From Diabrotica undecimpunctata (taxonomy: Eukaryota > Arthropoda > Insecta > Coleoptera > Chrysomelidae): a stretch of 64,000 nucleotides of DNA. The position numbers and the translations under genes were made by a program. The stretch lies in contig NC_092809.1 of assembly GCF_040954645.1 (NCBI RefSeq), positions 78,446,935 through 78,510,934 on the forward strand. Reading direction: 5' to 3'. How positions within the stretch are numbered: position 1 is the stretch's first letter; the number at the start of each line of letters is the position of its first letter. The notes beneath the pieces were generated by a model. The model made no database searches and was not told the DNA's origin. It saw nothing but the letters and a program-made list of their open reading frames with translations. Of this stretch, positions 1-12,892 are shown piece by piece.

Positions 1-560
1 GAACTTGTTAGTACCACGATCAAACCTAGAATCACTCTCTTTCCGTCGTCTTTCCGAACACTTGACAACTTGACACACGGAGATCACCGAATAATACCGA
101 GATTCAAACATTTAAATTTTATGATCCCAATTCTTCCAAGATGACTCTAGAAAGAACGATCTAAATTAGTTTCTTCACAAAAAGAGGACGTTTTCCCTTA
201 ACTTCAGCACAATTTGGCAGACATTACCCCTATTTGAAAACTACTAATTTTATAATCGCCACCTTGCTTTTAATATATTATAGGCAACCACTCTTACACG
301 TCTAGAATTATTTAAATTTTAATAAAATAGAGGTGGGACTTTCTACTTTAAATTTGGAACGTAACATATTAAGGATAATTTTAGATTGTAAGAACTACAC
401 AAATAAAATATGTATGATGCAAAACTTAAACCTTTTGTATGTACAACAACCACGGGTTTCAAAGTATTATCTTTATTTACAAAGATTATTAATAACTTGT
501 TATCAACTCATCTATTAAAATATTGCACACTTCAGTAAAGGATATTCATAATCATAATAT
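1..560. other. AT-rich stretch, no gene seen
   Basis: No coding domain, RNA gene or repeat boundary was recognised here. Short open frames occur but have no recognisable motif. The region ends where the 3' end of a minus-strand RTE-like element begins. Confidence 0.5.
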
Positions 561-585
561 GGAACTCATCATCGTCATTCTGGCT

Positions 586-1553
586 TTATAACCCTGTGTG
601 GGTCCTAGCCTCCTCAAGAATTTCTTTCCAGTCGTCCCTATTTATCGCCTTTCTCCGCCAAGCACGTATATCCATGTTTCTCATGTCTTCATCGATGTTC
701 TCAAGGAACCTTGTTCTGGGTCTTCCTCTTCTTCTCTGACCAATGGGTCTACCGAGGAGCGTTTTTCTAGCTGAGTCCATTTGTTCCATCCGCATTACAT
801 GTCCTATCCACCCAAGCCGTCCTATCTTAATATGATTTACAATATCAGGTTCCTGGTATATTCTATAAAGTTCGAAGTTGTATCGTCTTCTCCACACTCC
901 ATTGTCATTCACTGCTCTATAGATTCGCCTTAGTAATTTTCTTTCAAAACATCCTAACATGTTTTCTGGGCGTTTAAGACGCAAGTATTATTGTTTTGTA
1001 GAGTTTTATTTTTGTATTTCTCGATATAATTGTAGATTTAAGGAGGAGATTGAGCCCAAAACAGCATCTTTTGGCCGTGCAAATTCTGCGGTTTATCTCT
1101 GCGGTTAAGTGAAAAATTTCAGTGTTAACGAGCGATCCCTTAAGGAGGTATAAAAATTCGTTCACTGCTTCGATGAACTCGTTTTTTATAACGAGTGGTC
1201 GTAGGATTTGTGGTTGCTTGCTTATTTTCATATACTTTGTTTTGTTGGTGTTTATTATTAAACCCATTTTTGTAGCTGATTCTTTTAATGCTACATACGC
1301 CTCTCGTACAGCGTTTTCCGTTCTTCCAACAATATTGATATCATCAGCATAGATCAGGATTTGCACTGATTTATTATATATTGAACCAGTGGTTGTGATT
1401 TGTGACATACGTATTACTTTTTCCAGAGCCAAATTGAACAGTATACTGGAGAGAGGATCTCTCTGGCGCAGCCCATTATTTGTTTTAAAAGGTTCACACA
1501 GTTGCCCCTAAATTCGTACTCTACATTCAACTTTTTCAAGAGTTAGTTTTGTC
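586..1553 (-). pseudogene. RT palm/thumb and C-terminus of RTE copy A
   Basis: The minus strand encodes a reverse transcriptase palm with the catalytic box IYADDINIVG, a run on mutability-like positions toward LYKTII, and a C-terminal tail of the kind IGRLGWIGHVMRM followed by RRRGRPRTRF. That tail is typical of APE-type LINE ORF2 ends. The two parts lie in different frames (586-984 and 974-1432), so at least one frameshift separates them. The homologous part of copy B is at 31102-31990. No function is expected from this remnant. Confidence 0.8.
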
Positions 1554-1557
1554 AAAT

Positions 1558-2624
1558 TGTAGCATCAAGTACTTACAAATTTATATCCAAGGCCACAGGT
1601 TGCTCCTGTCGGAGAGAGATGGGCGTGGTTCTTTCAAACATATATAAAAACTGTATTATTTTAGAACTTATTATTGGGCACCACCCCTGGTTATTCTCGA
1701 AGGGGGACGAGAAGAAAAAAATTAAAATTTGGGAAAGTTTTAAAACACACTTTTATTTCTAAGTAATTAACAATAAAGACAATAATAAAAGATATCACTT
1801 TAAAAGTTACGTCATTCCAAAAAGACATTAAAATATCAACTTATGTTTACATTATTTGGTTGTGAGAAGTGTTTATATAAAGTTAATTTTAGAATCGTAT
1901 GTAAACAAACGTTCTAATATCACGATGTTAAACTCAGAATGAATTTTATGTATTATCCCAAATTTCGAAATTCGTTCACATTCAAAGAAATATAGTTATT
2001 TATTAATTAAGAATATCTATTATAATTTTAGATAAAAATAAGTCACTTTACTAATAATAAAAATTCATAAATATTCCTCGCTTGCTCAATAGAGAATAGA
2101 AATATGAAATTTGGTACAACCTGATTTATCCAACTGCTGGTGGTTAGGAAGAAAAGGCTATTTTTACCCTCTAAGTATTGATTGGATTAAACCATTTTAT
2201 TAGGAATCCTTTTATATCATTAGGTATTACTGGACTGAGTTTAGAATGTGTTACTTCGAGTCAAATAAGTATATTGTTTAACATCTCTAGCCTCACGATA
2301 AGGGTCTAAAAATAAATATTTATCTGAAAATATAGAAAGGAAAAGGATTTTTTTTGTTTACCTCTTTTAAGAGACCACAAAACAAAATCACGTCTTAACA
2401 GTTTGACGTTTTAAGAGATAAAAGAAAGATGGTACCTCCTGTCCCTAAAAATTGAGACGATTGACAACTTAATGAACGTTCTCATCTAACGGATATATTT
2501 GGAATTACAGAAGAATCCTTGAGTTAATTAAAGTACTTGGCGGAAAGATGGGGGAGGAATTTTATTTTAAAAAAATATTAATCGAAATTATAATGAATTT
2601 TCTAAATCTTTTGAAATGGTTACA
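1558..2624. repeat. Solo LTR inserted in RTE copy A
   Basis: The 1,067-bp insert begins TGTAGC and ends GGTTACA, the TG...CA form of an LTR, and is flanked by the 4-bp direct repeat AAAT (1554-1557 and 2625-2628). Deleting the insert and one AAAT restores the sequence seen uninterrupted in RTE copy B near 29355-29370. A TATA-like run lies near 1638. No coding sequence is present, as expected after LTR-LTR recombination. It does not match the LTRs of the two gypsy families in this window on inspection. Orientation is not determined. Confidence 0.75.
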
Positions 2625-2628
2625 AAAT

Positions 2629-3780
2629 TTACCAACTGATTTGGTATTCCTAGCTCTTTCATTGCTTTCAACATTTCTCTTCTATTCACAGAATCGTAGG
2701 CTACTTTGTAGTCTATAAATATGTGATGAGTATCAATGCCATATTCCAGTGTTTTTTCCAAAATTTGTTTCAGGGTTGCAATCTGATGAATTGTCGATTT
2801 ACCACCTCTGAAACCAGCCTGGTATTTTTCGACTATCCGTTCTGCATATGGTGCCATACGGTGACATAGTACTGTGGACATGGTTTATACACTGCATTTA
2901 GAAGCGTAATTCCTCTGTGGTTAGAGCATTCAAAGATATCTCCTTTTTTGTGCATGGTGCAAAGTATTCCAATTATTGGGGAGGGATTTCTGTGTCCATA
3001 TTTCTTTGATAAGCTGCTGCAATGCCGTAATGGTATCATGGCTACCTCCTTTCTATAATTCAGCTAGGAGATTATCTATTCCGGGTGATTTGTTTCTGGC
3101 TAGTTTTTTAACTGTATCTTTAACTTCAAGAATCATTGGTGGTTACTCTTCCCTCTCGTCTTCTCCCTTACTCATAGTTTTCGTCTTCCAGGTTATCTTC
3201 TTCTTCCTCCATATTAAGTGTCTGGTTACAGTATTCCACCCATCTACTCAATATATCTTTCCTTGTTGTTAATAGGTCGCCATTCTGACTTCTGCATTGT
3301 CTTGTAGTTGCCTTGAATTCTTTTCTGTAGATGTTAACCTTCTTATAGAATGCTTTGCACTCTTTCTCTCTGTTAAGGTTTTCTATATATTTAAGTTCCG
3401 TATTTAGGTGGTTTCGTTTTTTTCTTTTGTGTATCCTCTTTTCTTCTCTTCTCTTTGTCTGGTAATTCTCTACAGTTGTTCTAGTTCATCGAGTAAGCAT
3501 CTTTCTGTAGGCTTCATTTTTTTCTTTTGTTGCATTCGTGCATTCATCGTCAAACCAATGATTTTTACGGGCACAAATTTCTGTTCCTATTTCATCTTTC
3601 GCTGCTGCTTCAATGTCTTCCTTTATTCTAGTCCAGTAGAAGGCTATATCTGTCTGGCCTTCTTCATTTATATTTTGATTCCTTAGCCTGTTGGTGATGT
3701 TTTCCGAGTATCGTTCAGCAATTGTCGCATCTCTCAGCTTTTGCACATTCCATTTTTTGTATCCATTTTATTTTCTTTAC
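2629..3780 (-). pseudogene. N-terminal RT part of RTE copy A
   Basis: Minus-strand frames encode early RT blocks: a CTMHKKGD/NHRGITLLN-like segment (2833-3039), then a GFRGGKSTIHQIATL and DSVNRREML-like segment (2588-2881), and upstream a linker ending near 3746 with RKNHWFDDEC. The equivalent plus-strand segments of copy B are at 21314-21934 and 29064-29423. Several stops and frame changes show it is inactive. Confidence 0.75.
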
Positions 3781-4660
3781 AGGTGTTTGAAATTCTAGCC
3801 CTCAATGTTGTGATCACTAGGCAATGATCTGAGTCTATGTTTGCGCCTCTATAACTTCTGCAGTGGAGAAGTACGTATTACTTAGGTTAATTATGCAAGG
3901 GAAGATACAAGGTAAGAGAAACCCAGGACGAAGCAAAATATCCCGACTAAGAAATTTGGGAGAGTGGTTCGGTTGCAGCTCATTAGAATTATTCAGAAGC
4001 ACGGCCAATAAAATTAAAATAGCGATGATGATTTCCAACCTCCGATAGGAGAAGGAACCTGAAGAAGAAGAACTTCTGCAGTTTATTACGTTTGTTCCAT
4101 ACCTTAAATCTATTAAGATGTGATTAATCTGAATTGTTGTTTTTCCACCAGGAGAGGCCCAGATTATCTTGTGTATGTTCTTGTGTTCAAAATAGATGCT
4201 AGCGACTGCCATATTGAGTGCTGCTGATAAGTTTATCAGTCGTAATCCATTATAGCTACTGATGTTGTGTAGGCTTTGCTTTCCTATCGTGGGTATAAAA
4301 ACTCGCTCTCGTTCTATTCTTGCATTCATGTCATCTAAATGTCATTTCTGGGACATCTCCGGTAGACTTGATCTAAATCTTCGAAGAACTGTTCTTTTAT
4401 TTCCTCTGGTTTATCATCAGTTGGAGCATGTGCATTGATCAAACTGTAATTAAAAGAATTTCCCTTTCAAGCGCAAATTGCATATTCTTTGTCTGTAGGC
4501 TTTAAAGTCAATAATTAGACCTTTTGTTCTTCGGTTTACAATAAATCCCATCCCATGTATGTATTGGCTTTCATTGCAGCTATATTATATGGAATGGGTT
4601 CTCTTGTCAAGAGGGCCAGTTCACGTCCACCGCATTTCCTGCAGTGCTAAAACATCCACT
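3780..4660 (-). pseudogene. APE-type endonuclease domain of RTE copy A
   Basis: On the minus strand, pieces of an exonuclease-endonuclease-phosphatase fold are readable: LALQEMRW near 4640, SLINAHAPTDD near 4430, and the C-terminal HCLVI-type block near 3800. These are the conserved blocks of LINE APE nucleases, which nick target DNA for target-primed reverse transcription. Frames shift several times and a 207-bp fragment is inserted at 3864. The domain cannot be functional. Confidence 0.7.
3864..4070 (+). mobile_element. 5'-truncated LINE 3'-end fragment with 11-bp TSD
   Basis: A 207-bp plus-strand fragment encodes only the last residues of a LINE ORF2 (MQGKIQGKRNPGRSK ... MMISNLR) and ends in GAAGAAGAAG. 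It is flanked by the perfect direct repeat AACTTCTGCAG (3853-3863 and 4071-4081). The homologous site in RTE copy B (about 21194-21210) is uninterrupted, confirming a true insertion by target-primed reverse transcription. Confidence 0.85.
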
Positions 4661-4984
4661 TTGTATTATATGTGTTCACTATGTCTAATCTCAGTTCCAT
4701 TTTTCGTTGGCAGAGACGTCTTCGTGAGTTCCGTCCAGCTAATATTTCCTGTGGTTCCGTAACATATGTTTTTTTACAAGAAGAGGTTGCTAGCCTAAAG
4801 CCTAAGCCCCAACCTGGAGGGCCAGGAACTCTTCTGTTAGGGTTGCCATACCTAAGTCTGTTTTGGTTCGCGGTTCGTATTTTTATTTCCCAGCTACCCA
4901 CCGGTCCTATGACCGGTTAGGGCATTCCCCTATCCAGCACTACAGCTGTTTCGGCTGAGTGCCATTCTCAAGTGAGACATTTTT

Positions 4985-7232
4985 GTTATGCGTCCAATAC
5001 ATTATAGTCCTTAACTAAACAAGTTGAGGAGGGCAGAACTGTTTGTCTCAAAATGGTTATTCAGAATGATGTCTATATTTTTTAATTTTTCGAAAAATGC
5101 TGTCTCTTTGAGTTATTTGCAATTTTTTGTTGAAAAAATGCCTTAATTAGTGATTTTTGGTTTTTTTTCTAAAAAACAGCTTTTTTTATATATGGCTTCG
5201 GCAGTTTGCCATACATCCAGTTACATGATCTTTTAATCTCATTAGGCGCAGTAAAAAGTTTTTGAATTATATAAATTTAAAGTTGGGAAATCAGTACAAC
5301 AATTAATAAAAAGAAGAGAAAAAACTGCTTAATGAATTACAATTCTACAAAAAGCTTTATTATCTTTAAACCTTCACGTATAAGTAAGAATATGTAAGAA
5401 AAAGTATTTATTCGATGAGATACGCCTAAAAAAATTGAAGTCAAAACTATTCGGGAAATTGATATTTTGTTATGTTATTTTTTGTTAATAACAATTTCCG
5501 GCGTACTTGGTAAAAAAAATACATTTGAACTAGAAAAAATATAAAGAATCGAATAAAAAAGGTTTGATGCTCTGCTTATAGGGGTAAACATCTCCCCTAT
5601 TATTAAACAGACGATTTTATATTGTTGTTAATTAGATGGGATGATATTTATGACTTTTGACATTTATGATAAATTTTGACGTTCGAGAAACGTTACGAAT
5701 CGAATTTTAGCATCGACCTTGTATTTTTTTGGTTGTTTTACTATCTTTTATTGAAAGATATACTTTTCATTTTTTACTCTTCATTTAAAGTCTGTATTGT
5801 GTTAATTATTTTTCATCTAGTTTTAAATTTAAACCTGCTTAGGGTAAAATATGATGACTTGATCGAGAGTAGTGAATCGATGTGAAGACCCAATATTCCA
5901 TGACGCTAGTCGGGACGACATTTTGTAGCGCTAATGCCGTTACGCATGCCTCAGCATTTCACTATAGAGAAAAAAGTCAAATACAACACCAGTGTAGAAG
6001 CTTTGCTTCAATAATACCTGGTTACAATATGAACTGCTTGTTATCTCGTTGACAAACTTAAAAAAATTATAATACCAAGTGCCATTGATAAATACATTTT
6101 TTGTTTCTCTCTGCACTTCTCTGCACATTATAAATACCGTAAAGTTTAAATAAAATACATATAAGTAAATTATTTTTCTTTTTCTTCTTCTTCAGCAGCT
6201 TTTCGCTTTTCAGGGATCATTATTCCTTATATTTTATAAATATATATTATTTATAAATTTCAATAATATGCAATAACATTGATGCTTATTTTTAAAAGAA
6301 AAAGAACACTCATACAAAACCTGTTAAGATTTTGTTTAATTTAGTTTTAAACATATATAATTAAGATTTAAACAGTATTTTGTTATCTACTGGAACAATG
6401 ACGGTGTTACCGTAAAATAGTATAACACAACCTAATGTTTATCTTAAACGTGTATAATGCATTGATAAAATACGTATCATTGAGATAATATTTAAATTTA
6501 TTTTATATTTATAAATAGTAGGTAATCTAATTTTATTTGCACTTCTCTGATACCCTTCGGATGCATTTGAGTACATCTTGTTTTCTATTGCAGCATTATT
6601 TAAAATTAAAAATAACTTGTTTGCTACTATACCTAGTACCTACTTAGAAGAGTTAATAAGTAGCAAAGATGGAAATGACCAAAGAGAAATATAATCCCCA
6701 TCCACGGGGGAAAGCGAATATTTTATCAGTACTATTTTTTGGGCAAGTATTAATTTTTTTGGTGTTGAAATTATAAAGCTGTGTATATATAAGTCGGTAA
6801 TACCTGGGATATAGAGTATTGGTCAAAACTCACAATTCGTTTAAATGCTGTTTATTACGATGATCCTCGCATCTTCAGGTCGATACAGTGATGTTCTTTG
6901 AGATGAATTATCCCCTTTTCGAGCGATTTTGGACAGAAAATGGGCAAAAGAAATTTTTGCATCAAAATGAGGAATATTTATATATTTATAATATTTTATT
7001 TTCAGTACCTATACTTTCAGTACCTTGTACTTATTTAATTTATACAACTGTGCCATCTATCGGCAAAGTTACTAAGATTTCAATGGAGATTTGATGGTAT
7101 AAATTCTTAATTTTATTGCTTTTTAATTATAGTGTTACGATAAATCCTGACCCAAAACGGTAAACATGTTTATTACTAATATGCTTATTCATTCGAGTAT
7201 TTTCTAGGTAATGTCTACCTGACACATGATGG
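4985..7232. other. AT-rich stretch without recognised genes
   Basis: About 2.2 kb of AT-rich sequence lies between RTE copy A and the left LTR of Gypsy-1. Only short open frames without recognisable motifs are present. It could be intron of the ABCC gene or flanking DNA; no exon with ABCC similarity was found. Confidence 0.4.
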
Positions 7233-9205
7233 TGTAACGAGTCCGTCACTTCAATAATTCTTTATTCACTTTAAATAAAATTTTTAAATCCATATCCTCT
7301 TAATAATTTCCTTAATTCTTAAATTTTAAGTTGGTATTCAACAGAGACACCAAGCGTCTATATTTGCAATCATAGTTTAGCTAACTCAAAACAAGTGCTG
7401 ATTGCTCACTTCTGCTTCGACGTTCGGTAGAGACACTTGGGTTTAGAGGTAGGGGCCAGAGAAGGCATAAAAGGTTTTTATTTAGAATATTAAAATTTTT
7501 TTAAGAAGAAGTTGCAGGAAGTTTTGATTTGGTTTTTTTTGTGTCCTCTTGGTTTATAACCACTCTGAGCCGGTAAGTTTATCCAATTATCAATAAAATG
7601 AAAATATAAAAACCATCAGCCATTTTTGAGATTCTCCAGTATTGTCATTTTTCATTTGATTCGATATATTTATCTGAAATGTTTCCCATCATTTCATTAA
7701 GAAAATTCAACATATAAATCGAAGGTGTTATTGATATAAAATCATATGGATTTTAATTTTACTTCCCGGCCCTAAAAAACATAATTATCTATATTTAAAA
7801 CAATTTATTATCTATTAAGAGTATCGATAAAAATATTTTGTCGTATACCGTTCATTATATTATAAAATATATTATTATCCATATCATGCTTTTCGTTAAA
7901 ATTGTCGATATAATTAATCCATTTTACTTAAAATACGGTCAAGCCATACGAAGGTCACATCATTTACAAAATCATTAAGTTTTTGCTTCCACACTTCATA
8001 AGTAACCTTTATAAAACCTGTCAAGGTTCATAAACCTTGTTTTTTTCCATACTCGGTATCAAGAGTAAGAAAGAACTCTAAAACAAATGTTTTTTTAGCC
8101 TACCTCTGGGAGTCAAGCAGAAGTCGAGGGAAGAATGTTTGATTTTGTTTTTTTTTTGGATGTTTTAAGAAGAATTTTTAAGTTAATACCTGGTCGGAAG
8201 TACACCTGGTTCCAGAGTTGATTTTTTTTTGGACGTGGCTGTTCCCTAGAGGTCCAAATCTGGCCTTGTTATTCTCGGACAATTTGAGAAAGCAGCGAGA
8301 AGTATCTTCCTCCTTCAGAATATAAAATCTCGTAAACCTGTATTAAGTTTATTAGTTTTAATCTTTTTTATATTTTTTTTTACTTTAAATCATACTATTT
8401 TAAAATAATAATAAAAAAAACCATCAGTTTTTTTTCTAAAATAATATTTAATCATATTTAGGGACTAAGTAGGTTGAGGTTTTAAATCCTCCCGTTTAAC
8501 TCATTTGTACGATTTCTTGTGTACACATTTAATCTGAGAGTTATTTTTTTTTTGATATTTTATTATTATTATATATTTAAACCTTTGGACATCTATCCCT
8601 TCAGGATAGTGTCCTTATTACTTGTTAAGACATTTAATTGAAAGCCGAAATACAGAGTTACATCTCTAGTAGGCAAGTAAATTACCTTTTTAGGTATAGT
8701 CATTAAATTGGTACCTATATTTTATTATTTTTAAATTCAGTTTATCAAGGATCAGTTGTGTGTAACCAGGGTATTTTTCTTTGTATATAAGTAACTAGAT
8801 TAACTGTACATAATTGGTGGTGGGTAGCTATAAAAAAAATTATATTGTATATACTTGGATAGGGATTAAAATTTGTGGTGAATACTAAATATTTTAATTA
8901 ATACCTGTTTCCCGTTTATTGCAGCAAACAGCTTTACAAGATACCTTGGAAGGTATATGTTAATACTTTCCTGGCGCCCAATCATATCTTAGAGCAACTT
9001 CCATAATTTACCACTTTCATTTACTTAATTTCTATTTTTTTTTTAAGTATCCTGTCCTTCTTATTCTCACTTTACGGTCTATGTAGGGCATGCAAATTGG
9101 CCGAATCCTCTTTTTGAGTGTCAAGTAATCATTCTCCGGCACATTCAGCTAGCCAGCTTTAATTTATTTGTTTTTGTTACATCAACCCTATTTGTTTTTG
9201 TTACA
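7233..9205 (+). repeat. Left LTR of Gypsy-1
   Basis: The LTR starts TGTAACGAG and ends GTTACA, giving inverted terminal hexamers TGTAAC/GTTACA. Its first roughly 640 bp are nearly identical to 16562-17192. At 1,973 bp it is long for an insect gypsy LTR. The end is set by the inverted terminus and by a primer-binding-like sequence that follows immediately. Confidence 0.8.
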
Positions 9206-9225
9206 TTGGCGGTCCCAACGTGGTG
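9206..9225 (+). other. Putative primer-binding site of Gypsy-1
   Basis: Directly after the LTR end lies TTGGCGGTCCCAACGTGG, which has the TGG start expected for a tRNA 3'-end complement. The matching tRNA was not identified by inspection. Confidence 0.5.
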
Positions 9226-9816
9226 CCTATTCTCAGTTAAGACCGTAACTTATATAGTTATTTTCTTTTCATTGCATAACATTTCTTACTATTTTTGATT
9301 CTTTCTTGTTGCTCCTTGTAACTTATGTATTAATTTTCTTTCTTTATTGGATTTACTATTTTAAGGTATACTTGTATTGCTGCAGTTATAGTCATATTTA
9401 AACCCTCACCTATTTTGATATCATTGTGTACAGTTGACTAGTTATTTACTATTTTTGTATGATAAAAAATTTAATTATTTAGACATTGCTATTTTTATAT
9501 ATTAGCCAATCTTAGTGTATTTTTGGTATTTAACTGCTGGTTGACCATATATTTGTGAAACCACTGTATGTTGCTTTAGGGATTCAACTTTAAATATTTA
9601 ACTTAACTTTACTTAATTCTTTTTAAACACTTAATTATATATAGATATATATTTTTTGGATAACTTTAGTTCCTTGATTGATTTTGTGGTGTGTTGGTAC
9701 ATATATATTCATATTTTTTTTAACTTTAGATTATTCTTCGATTGACTTTGTGGCGTGTTAGTACATTATTTCTTTTGTCTATCCTATATATTCATCTATT
9801 TTTTTTTGTTTTCATA

Positions 9817-11229
9817 ATGTCTGCATTTAAGGTAGAACATTTGTTAGTGAAGGAATTGGATTACGAGTTAAGGATTAGGGACATCAATATTGATGAGTCT
9901 TCCAATGTTGATCTGAAACGCAAAATATTGCGTGGAGCTTTAAGGCAGGAAGAAGGAAACAGGAGTTTTCGACAGATTTCCGCCTCAAATATTCCTTGTG
10001 AGGTCCAACAACAGGAGATTGAAGAGACTGTGGATGATTTGGCGAAAAGGATAGCCGATTTTAGAGGGACTGTCCAAGATAGCCTATATTCCAGGCTAAT
10101 ATCACGCCTAGCTCACATCTCAGGTCGTGTGCATTTATTATCTCGTTCAGATGATGCACAACAAATCTTCCAACGCTCTGTCTCTGTCCAAATCCTAAGT
10201 CTAGAGGGCGAACTTGATTCTCGAGTGAGTCCAATAGCAACATCAACTCCAATCTCTTCTGTCCAAGCGGCAAATGCATTTCTACAACCCAAACCTGTTC
10301 AGGTTCATAAATGGGGCATTACATTTTCTGGTGAAGGTCATTATGACCAGGTTATTTCCTTTTTGGATCGAGTGGAATGTCTTCGTGTATCGAGAGGAGT
10401 GAGTGAAGATGATCTCTTCGCAGCGTCTGCAGAATTGTTTTCAGGTGCAGCTTTTACGTGATTTATGAATAACCGCAATAATTTTTCAAATTGGTCTGAT
10501 CTAGCTCAGAAACTTAAGTCTGATTTTCTACCTTATTCTTTTCAAGACGACCTTTTAGATCAAATTAAAAATCGTAAACAGAAGCCACACGAGTCTGTTA
10601 CGATGTTCATTAATAATATTTTAGGTATGTGTAGTCGCCTTGAAACACCTCTGACAGATTCAAAGATTAAGATCATCCTGAAATGTCTATTGCCATTCTA
10701 TCATCAGCAGTTGGCACTAGTAGAGATCACTAGTATAGCTGATATTACAGAGAAGTGTAAACGTTTAGAAGAAACTTTATCTTGGTCTTCTCACCTTCCA
10801 TCTACTTCTCGACCTTCTTCTTTTAACTCTTCACGTCACCTAGATACTTCCAAACACCGTTCTTGGCAATTCAAAGGTTATGAACGTAATATTTCCGCAT
10901 TAAGTTCTGTAGTTTGTTGGAATTGTCGTGAGTCTGGTCATACTTTTTATGATTGCGGTATCCCTCGTACCCGTATTTTCTGCCATGGTTGCGGTAAAGA
11001 AAATACTCTCAAACGTAATTGTTTTAAGTGTTCGGGAAACGAACGATCGGAGGTCCGTCCCCTGAGCGTTTCTCCGTCCACACCCCCATCAGGGAGCCAA
11101 ACCGATCCACCAAACACAGCAACTGTTCCAACCACGTCCAACCATTCAAACCCATCTTCCAGTCGAAAAGAAAAAGGGGTTTACACGAAAAAACCAACAC
11201 ACACCACACAAGATCACTCAAAAAAGTAA
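9817..11229 (+). pseudogene. gag of Gypsy-1, interrupted by an in-frame stop
   Basis: The likely start is the ATG at 9817 (MSAFKVEHLLVKEL); an upstream ATG at 9742 would add a hydrophobic leader in the same frame. The frame runs to 11229 but has a TGA at 10459-10461. A capsid-like middle (FSNWSDLAQKLKSDFLP, from about 10485) is followed by a zinc knuckle CWNCRESGHTFYDC (CX2CX4HX4C, near 10917) and a degenerate second Cys cluster ending in CFKC. Gag would package the RNA into virus-like particles. The C-terminus is Ser/Thr/Pro-rich and overlaps the pol frame, which lies at -1. Confidence 0.85.
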
Positions 11230-12884
11230 CCTCCCAATCTAAAGCATTTGATTCGCATAGATTATCTTCCCCAAATTTTAGTGTTAAACGTGATAGTAGT
11301 AGTGTAGTAGTTCCAGTATGTATACCAGAGTCTACCACAGGTCAGAAGGATTCTTTTATTTATGATTCTTCTTGTTTTCCTATTGCATCCTCTGATTGTG
11401 TAGGTAGAGATAATAAGTTTAGTTTGGTACCATTTAAAATTTTTGACCAATCAGATAATGGTTGTTTTGATTTGAATTCATTATTAGTGAAGAAACATAA
11501 TGATAATAGACCTTATCTTCCTATTAAGATTTTAGGACAATCTTATTTAGCTCTTTTAGATAGTGGCTCAAACATTTCTGTGATAGGTTCACATTCATTA
11601 GCTTTATTGAAAAAGGCTGAGATTTCTATTATGCCCATTTCTTCTCTGCATGTATCTACTGCAGATGGTACAGTTCAGTCTATTACAGGCAAATTTGAAA
11701 CTGAAATCACAGTAGCAGATTTATGTAAGCAAATTACATTCTACATTATTCCCTCAGTTCAGAATTCTATCATTTTAGGTATTTATTTCTTAAATGCTTT
11801 TAATAGCACACTAAATTGTTCTAATTTTTCTTTTTCTGTTTCTCAATTTAATCTGTCTGTACTTAGTACTATTCAGGACTTTTCGAGTTTATCTAGTCTC
11901 GAACAAAGACAATTAGAGAATATGATCTCTAAATTTGTATCTCTTTCATCAAAAGACAAGTTAGGTCGTACCTCCTTAATATCTCATACTATCGAGGTGG
12001 GAGATACCACACCTTTTCGATAATATCAGTATCCTATTCCTCAGGCATGGCAAGTTGACTTGGAAAAGGAAATCGATTCCATGTTAGAGTTGAAAATCAT
12101 TGAACCTTCCACGTCTTCTTACTGTAGTCCGCTGTGGTTAACAAAGAAAAAAGATAGATCTTTTAGGGTCTGCTTCGATGGTCGAAAGTTGAATAGTATT
12201 ACTTCAAATCGGGATGCTTATCCTATTCCCCGAATAGATGTCATTTTAAGTAAACTTCAGAATGCTAAGTACATTTCTTCTATCGACCTATCTAAAGCTT
12301 TTCTTCAAATACCTTTAAGTGAAGAAAGTAAAAAGTATACAGCTTTTGCAGTCAGTGGGAAAGGATTATTCCAGTTTGTCACTATGCCTTTCGGTCTTGT
12401 TTCAGCTCCTCAGACAATGTGTCGTTTGATGGATTTAGTCATTGGTCCTCAATTAGAGCCCTATGTTTTTTATTATTTGGATGACATTTTGGTTGTCACT
12501 CCTGATTTTTCACTTCATATGGAAATTTTAGACAAGTTGTTTTTACGTCTCAATGAGGCTAACTTGACTATTAATTTAGATAAGTGTCAGTTTTGTCGTC
12601 CTAGTCTTAAATTTTTAGGATATTTAGTCGATCGTAAAGGTTTAAGGACAGATCCTGATAAAGTTACAGCCATTAAGGATTTTCCTATACCTAAGACTAC
12701 CACCCAAGTCCGTAGGATATTGGGAATGTGTGGATATTATCGTCGGTTTGTTCCGTCTTATTCTACTTTGTTGTCCCCCCTTACAGATTTGCTTAAACAT
12801 AGGAAAAAAGGCCAAACTATTACATGGACTTCAGAAGCCGATGATGCTTTCCGGCGTATAAAAGAAGCTCTTACCGAATCTTAA
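11028..12884 (+). pseudogene. pol of Gypsy-1: protease and reverse transcriptase
   Basis: The frame is -1 to gag. The aspartic protease is marked by LLDSGSN (about 11555) and IILGIYFLN. The RT follows, with LTKKKDRSFRVC, SSIDLSKAFLQIPL, MPFGL and the catalytic box YYLDDILVV near 12474, then the connection segment FLGYLVDRKG and MCGYYRRF. A TAA at 12021-12023 splits protease from RT within one frame, and the frame is lost near 12877 just before RNase H. Protein length and domain order are otherwise normal for a Ty3/gypsy pol. Confidence 0.9.
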
Positions 12885-12892
12885 AAGAAGCT

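Larger units (their letters stand above)
565..4980 (-). mobile_element. RTE-like non-LTR retrotransposon, copy A (broken, nested insertions)
   Basis: Read on the minus strand, this segment encodes an APE-type endonuclease followed by a reverse transcriptase and ends in a short GATGATG-type tail near 565-580. It is interrupted by a solo LTR (1558-2624) and a short LINE fragment (3864-4070). A second copy of the same family on the plus strand (21022-31990) lacks both insertions and has the same coding order, which supports one family. Frames are broken in many places, so this is an old dead copy. The 5' limit near 4980 is approximate. The RTE-like label rests on the endonuclease/RT layout and the microsatellite-like 3' tail; the exact clade was not proven. 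Confidence 0.8.
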
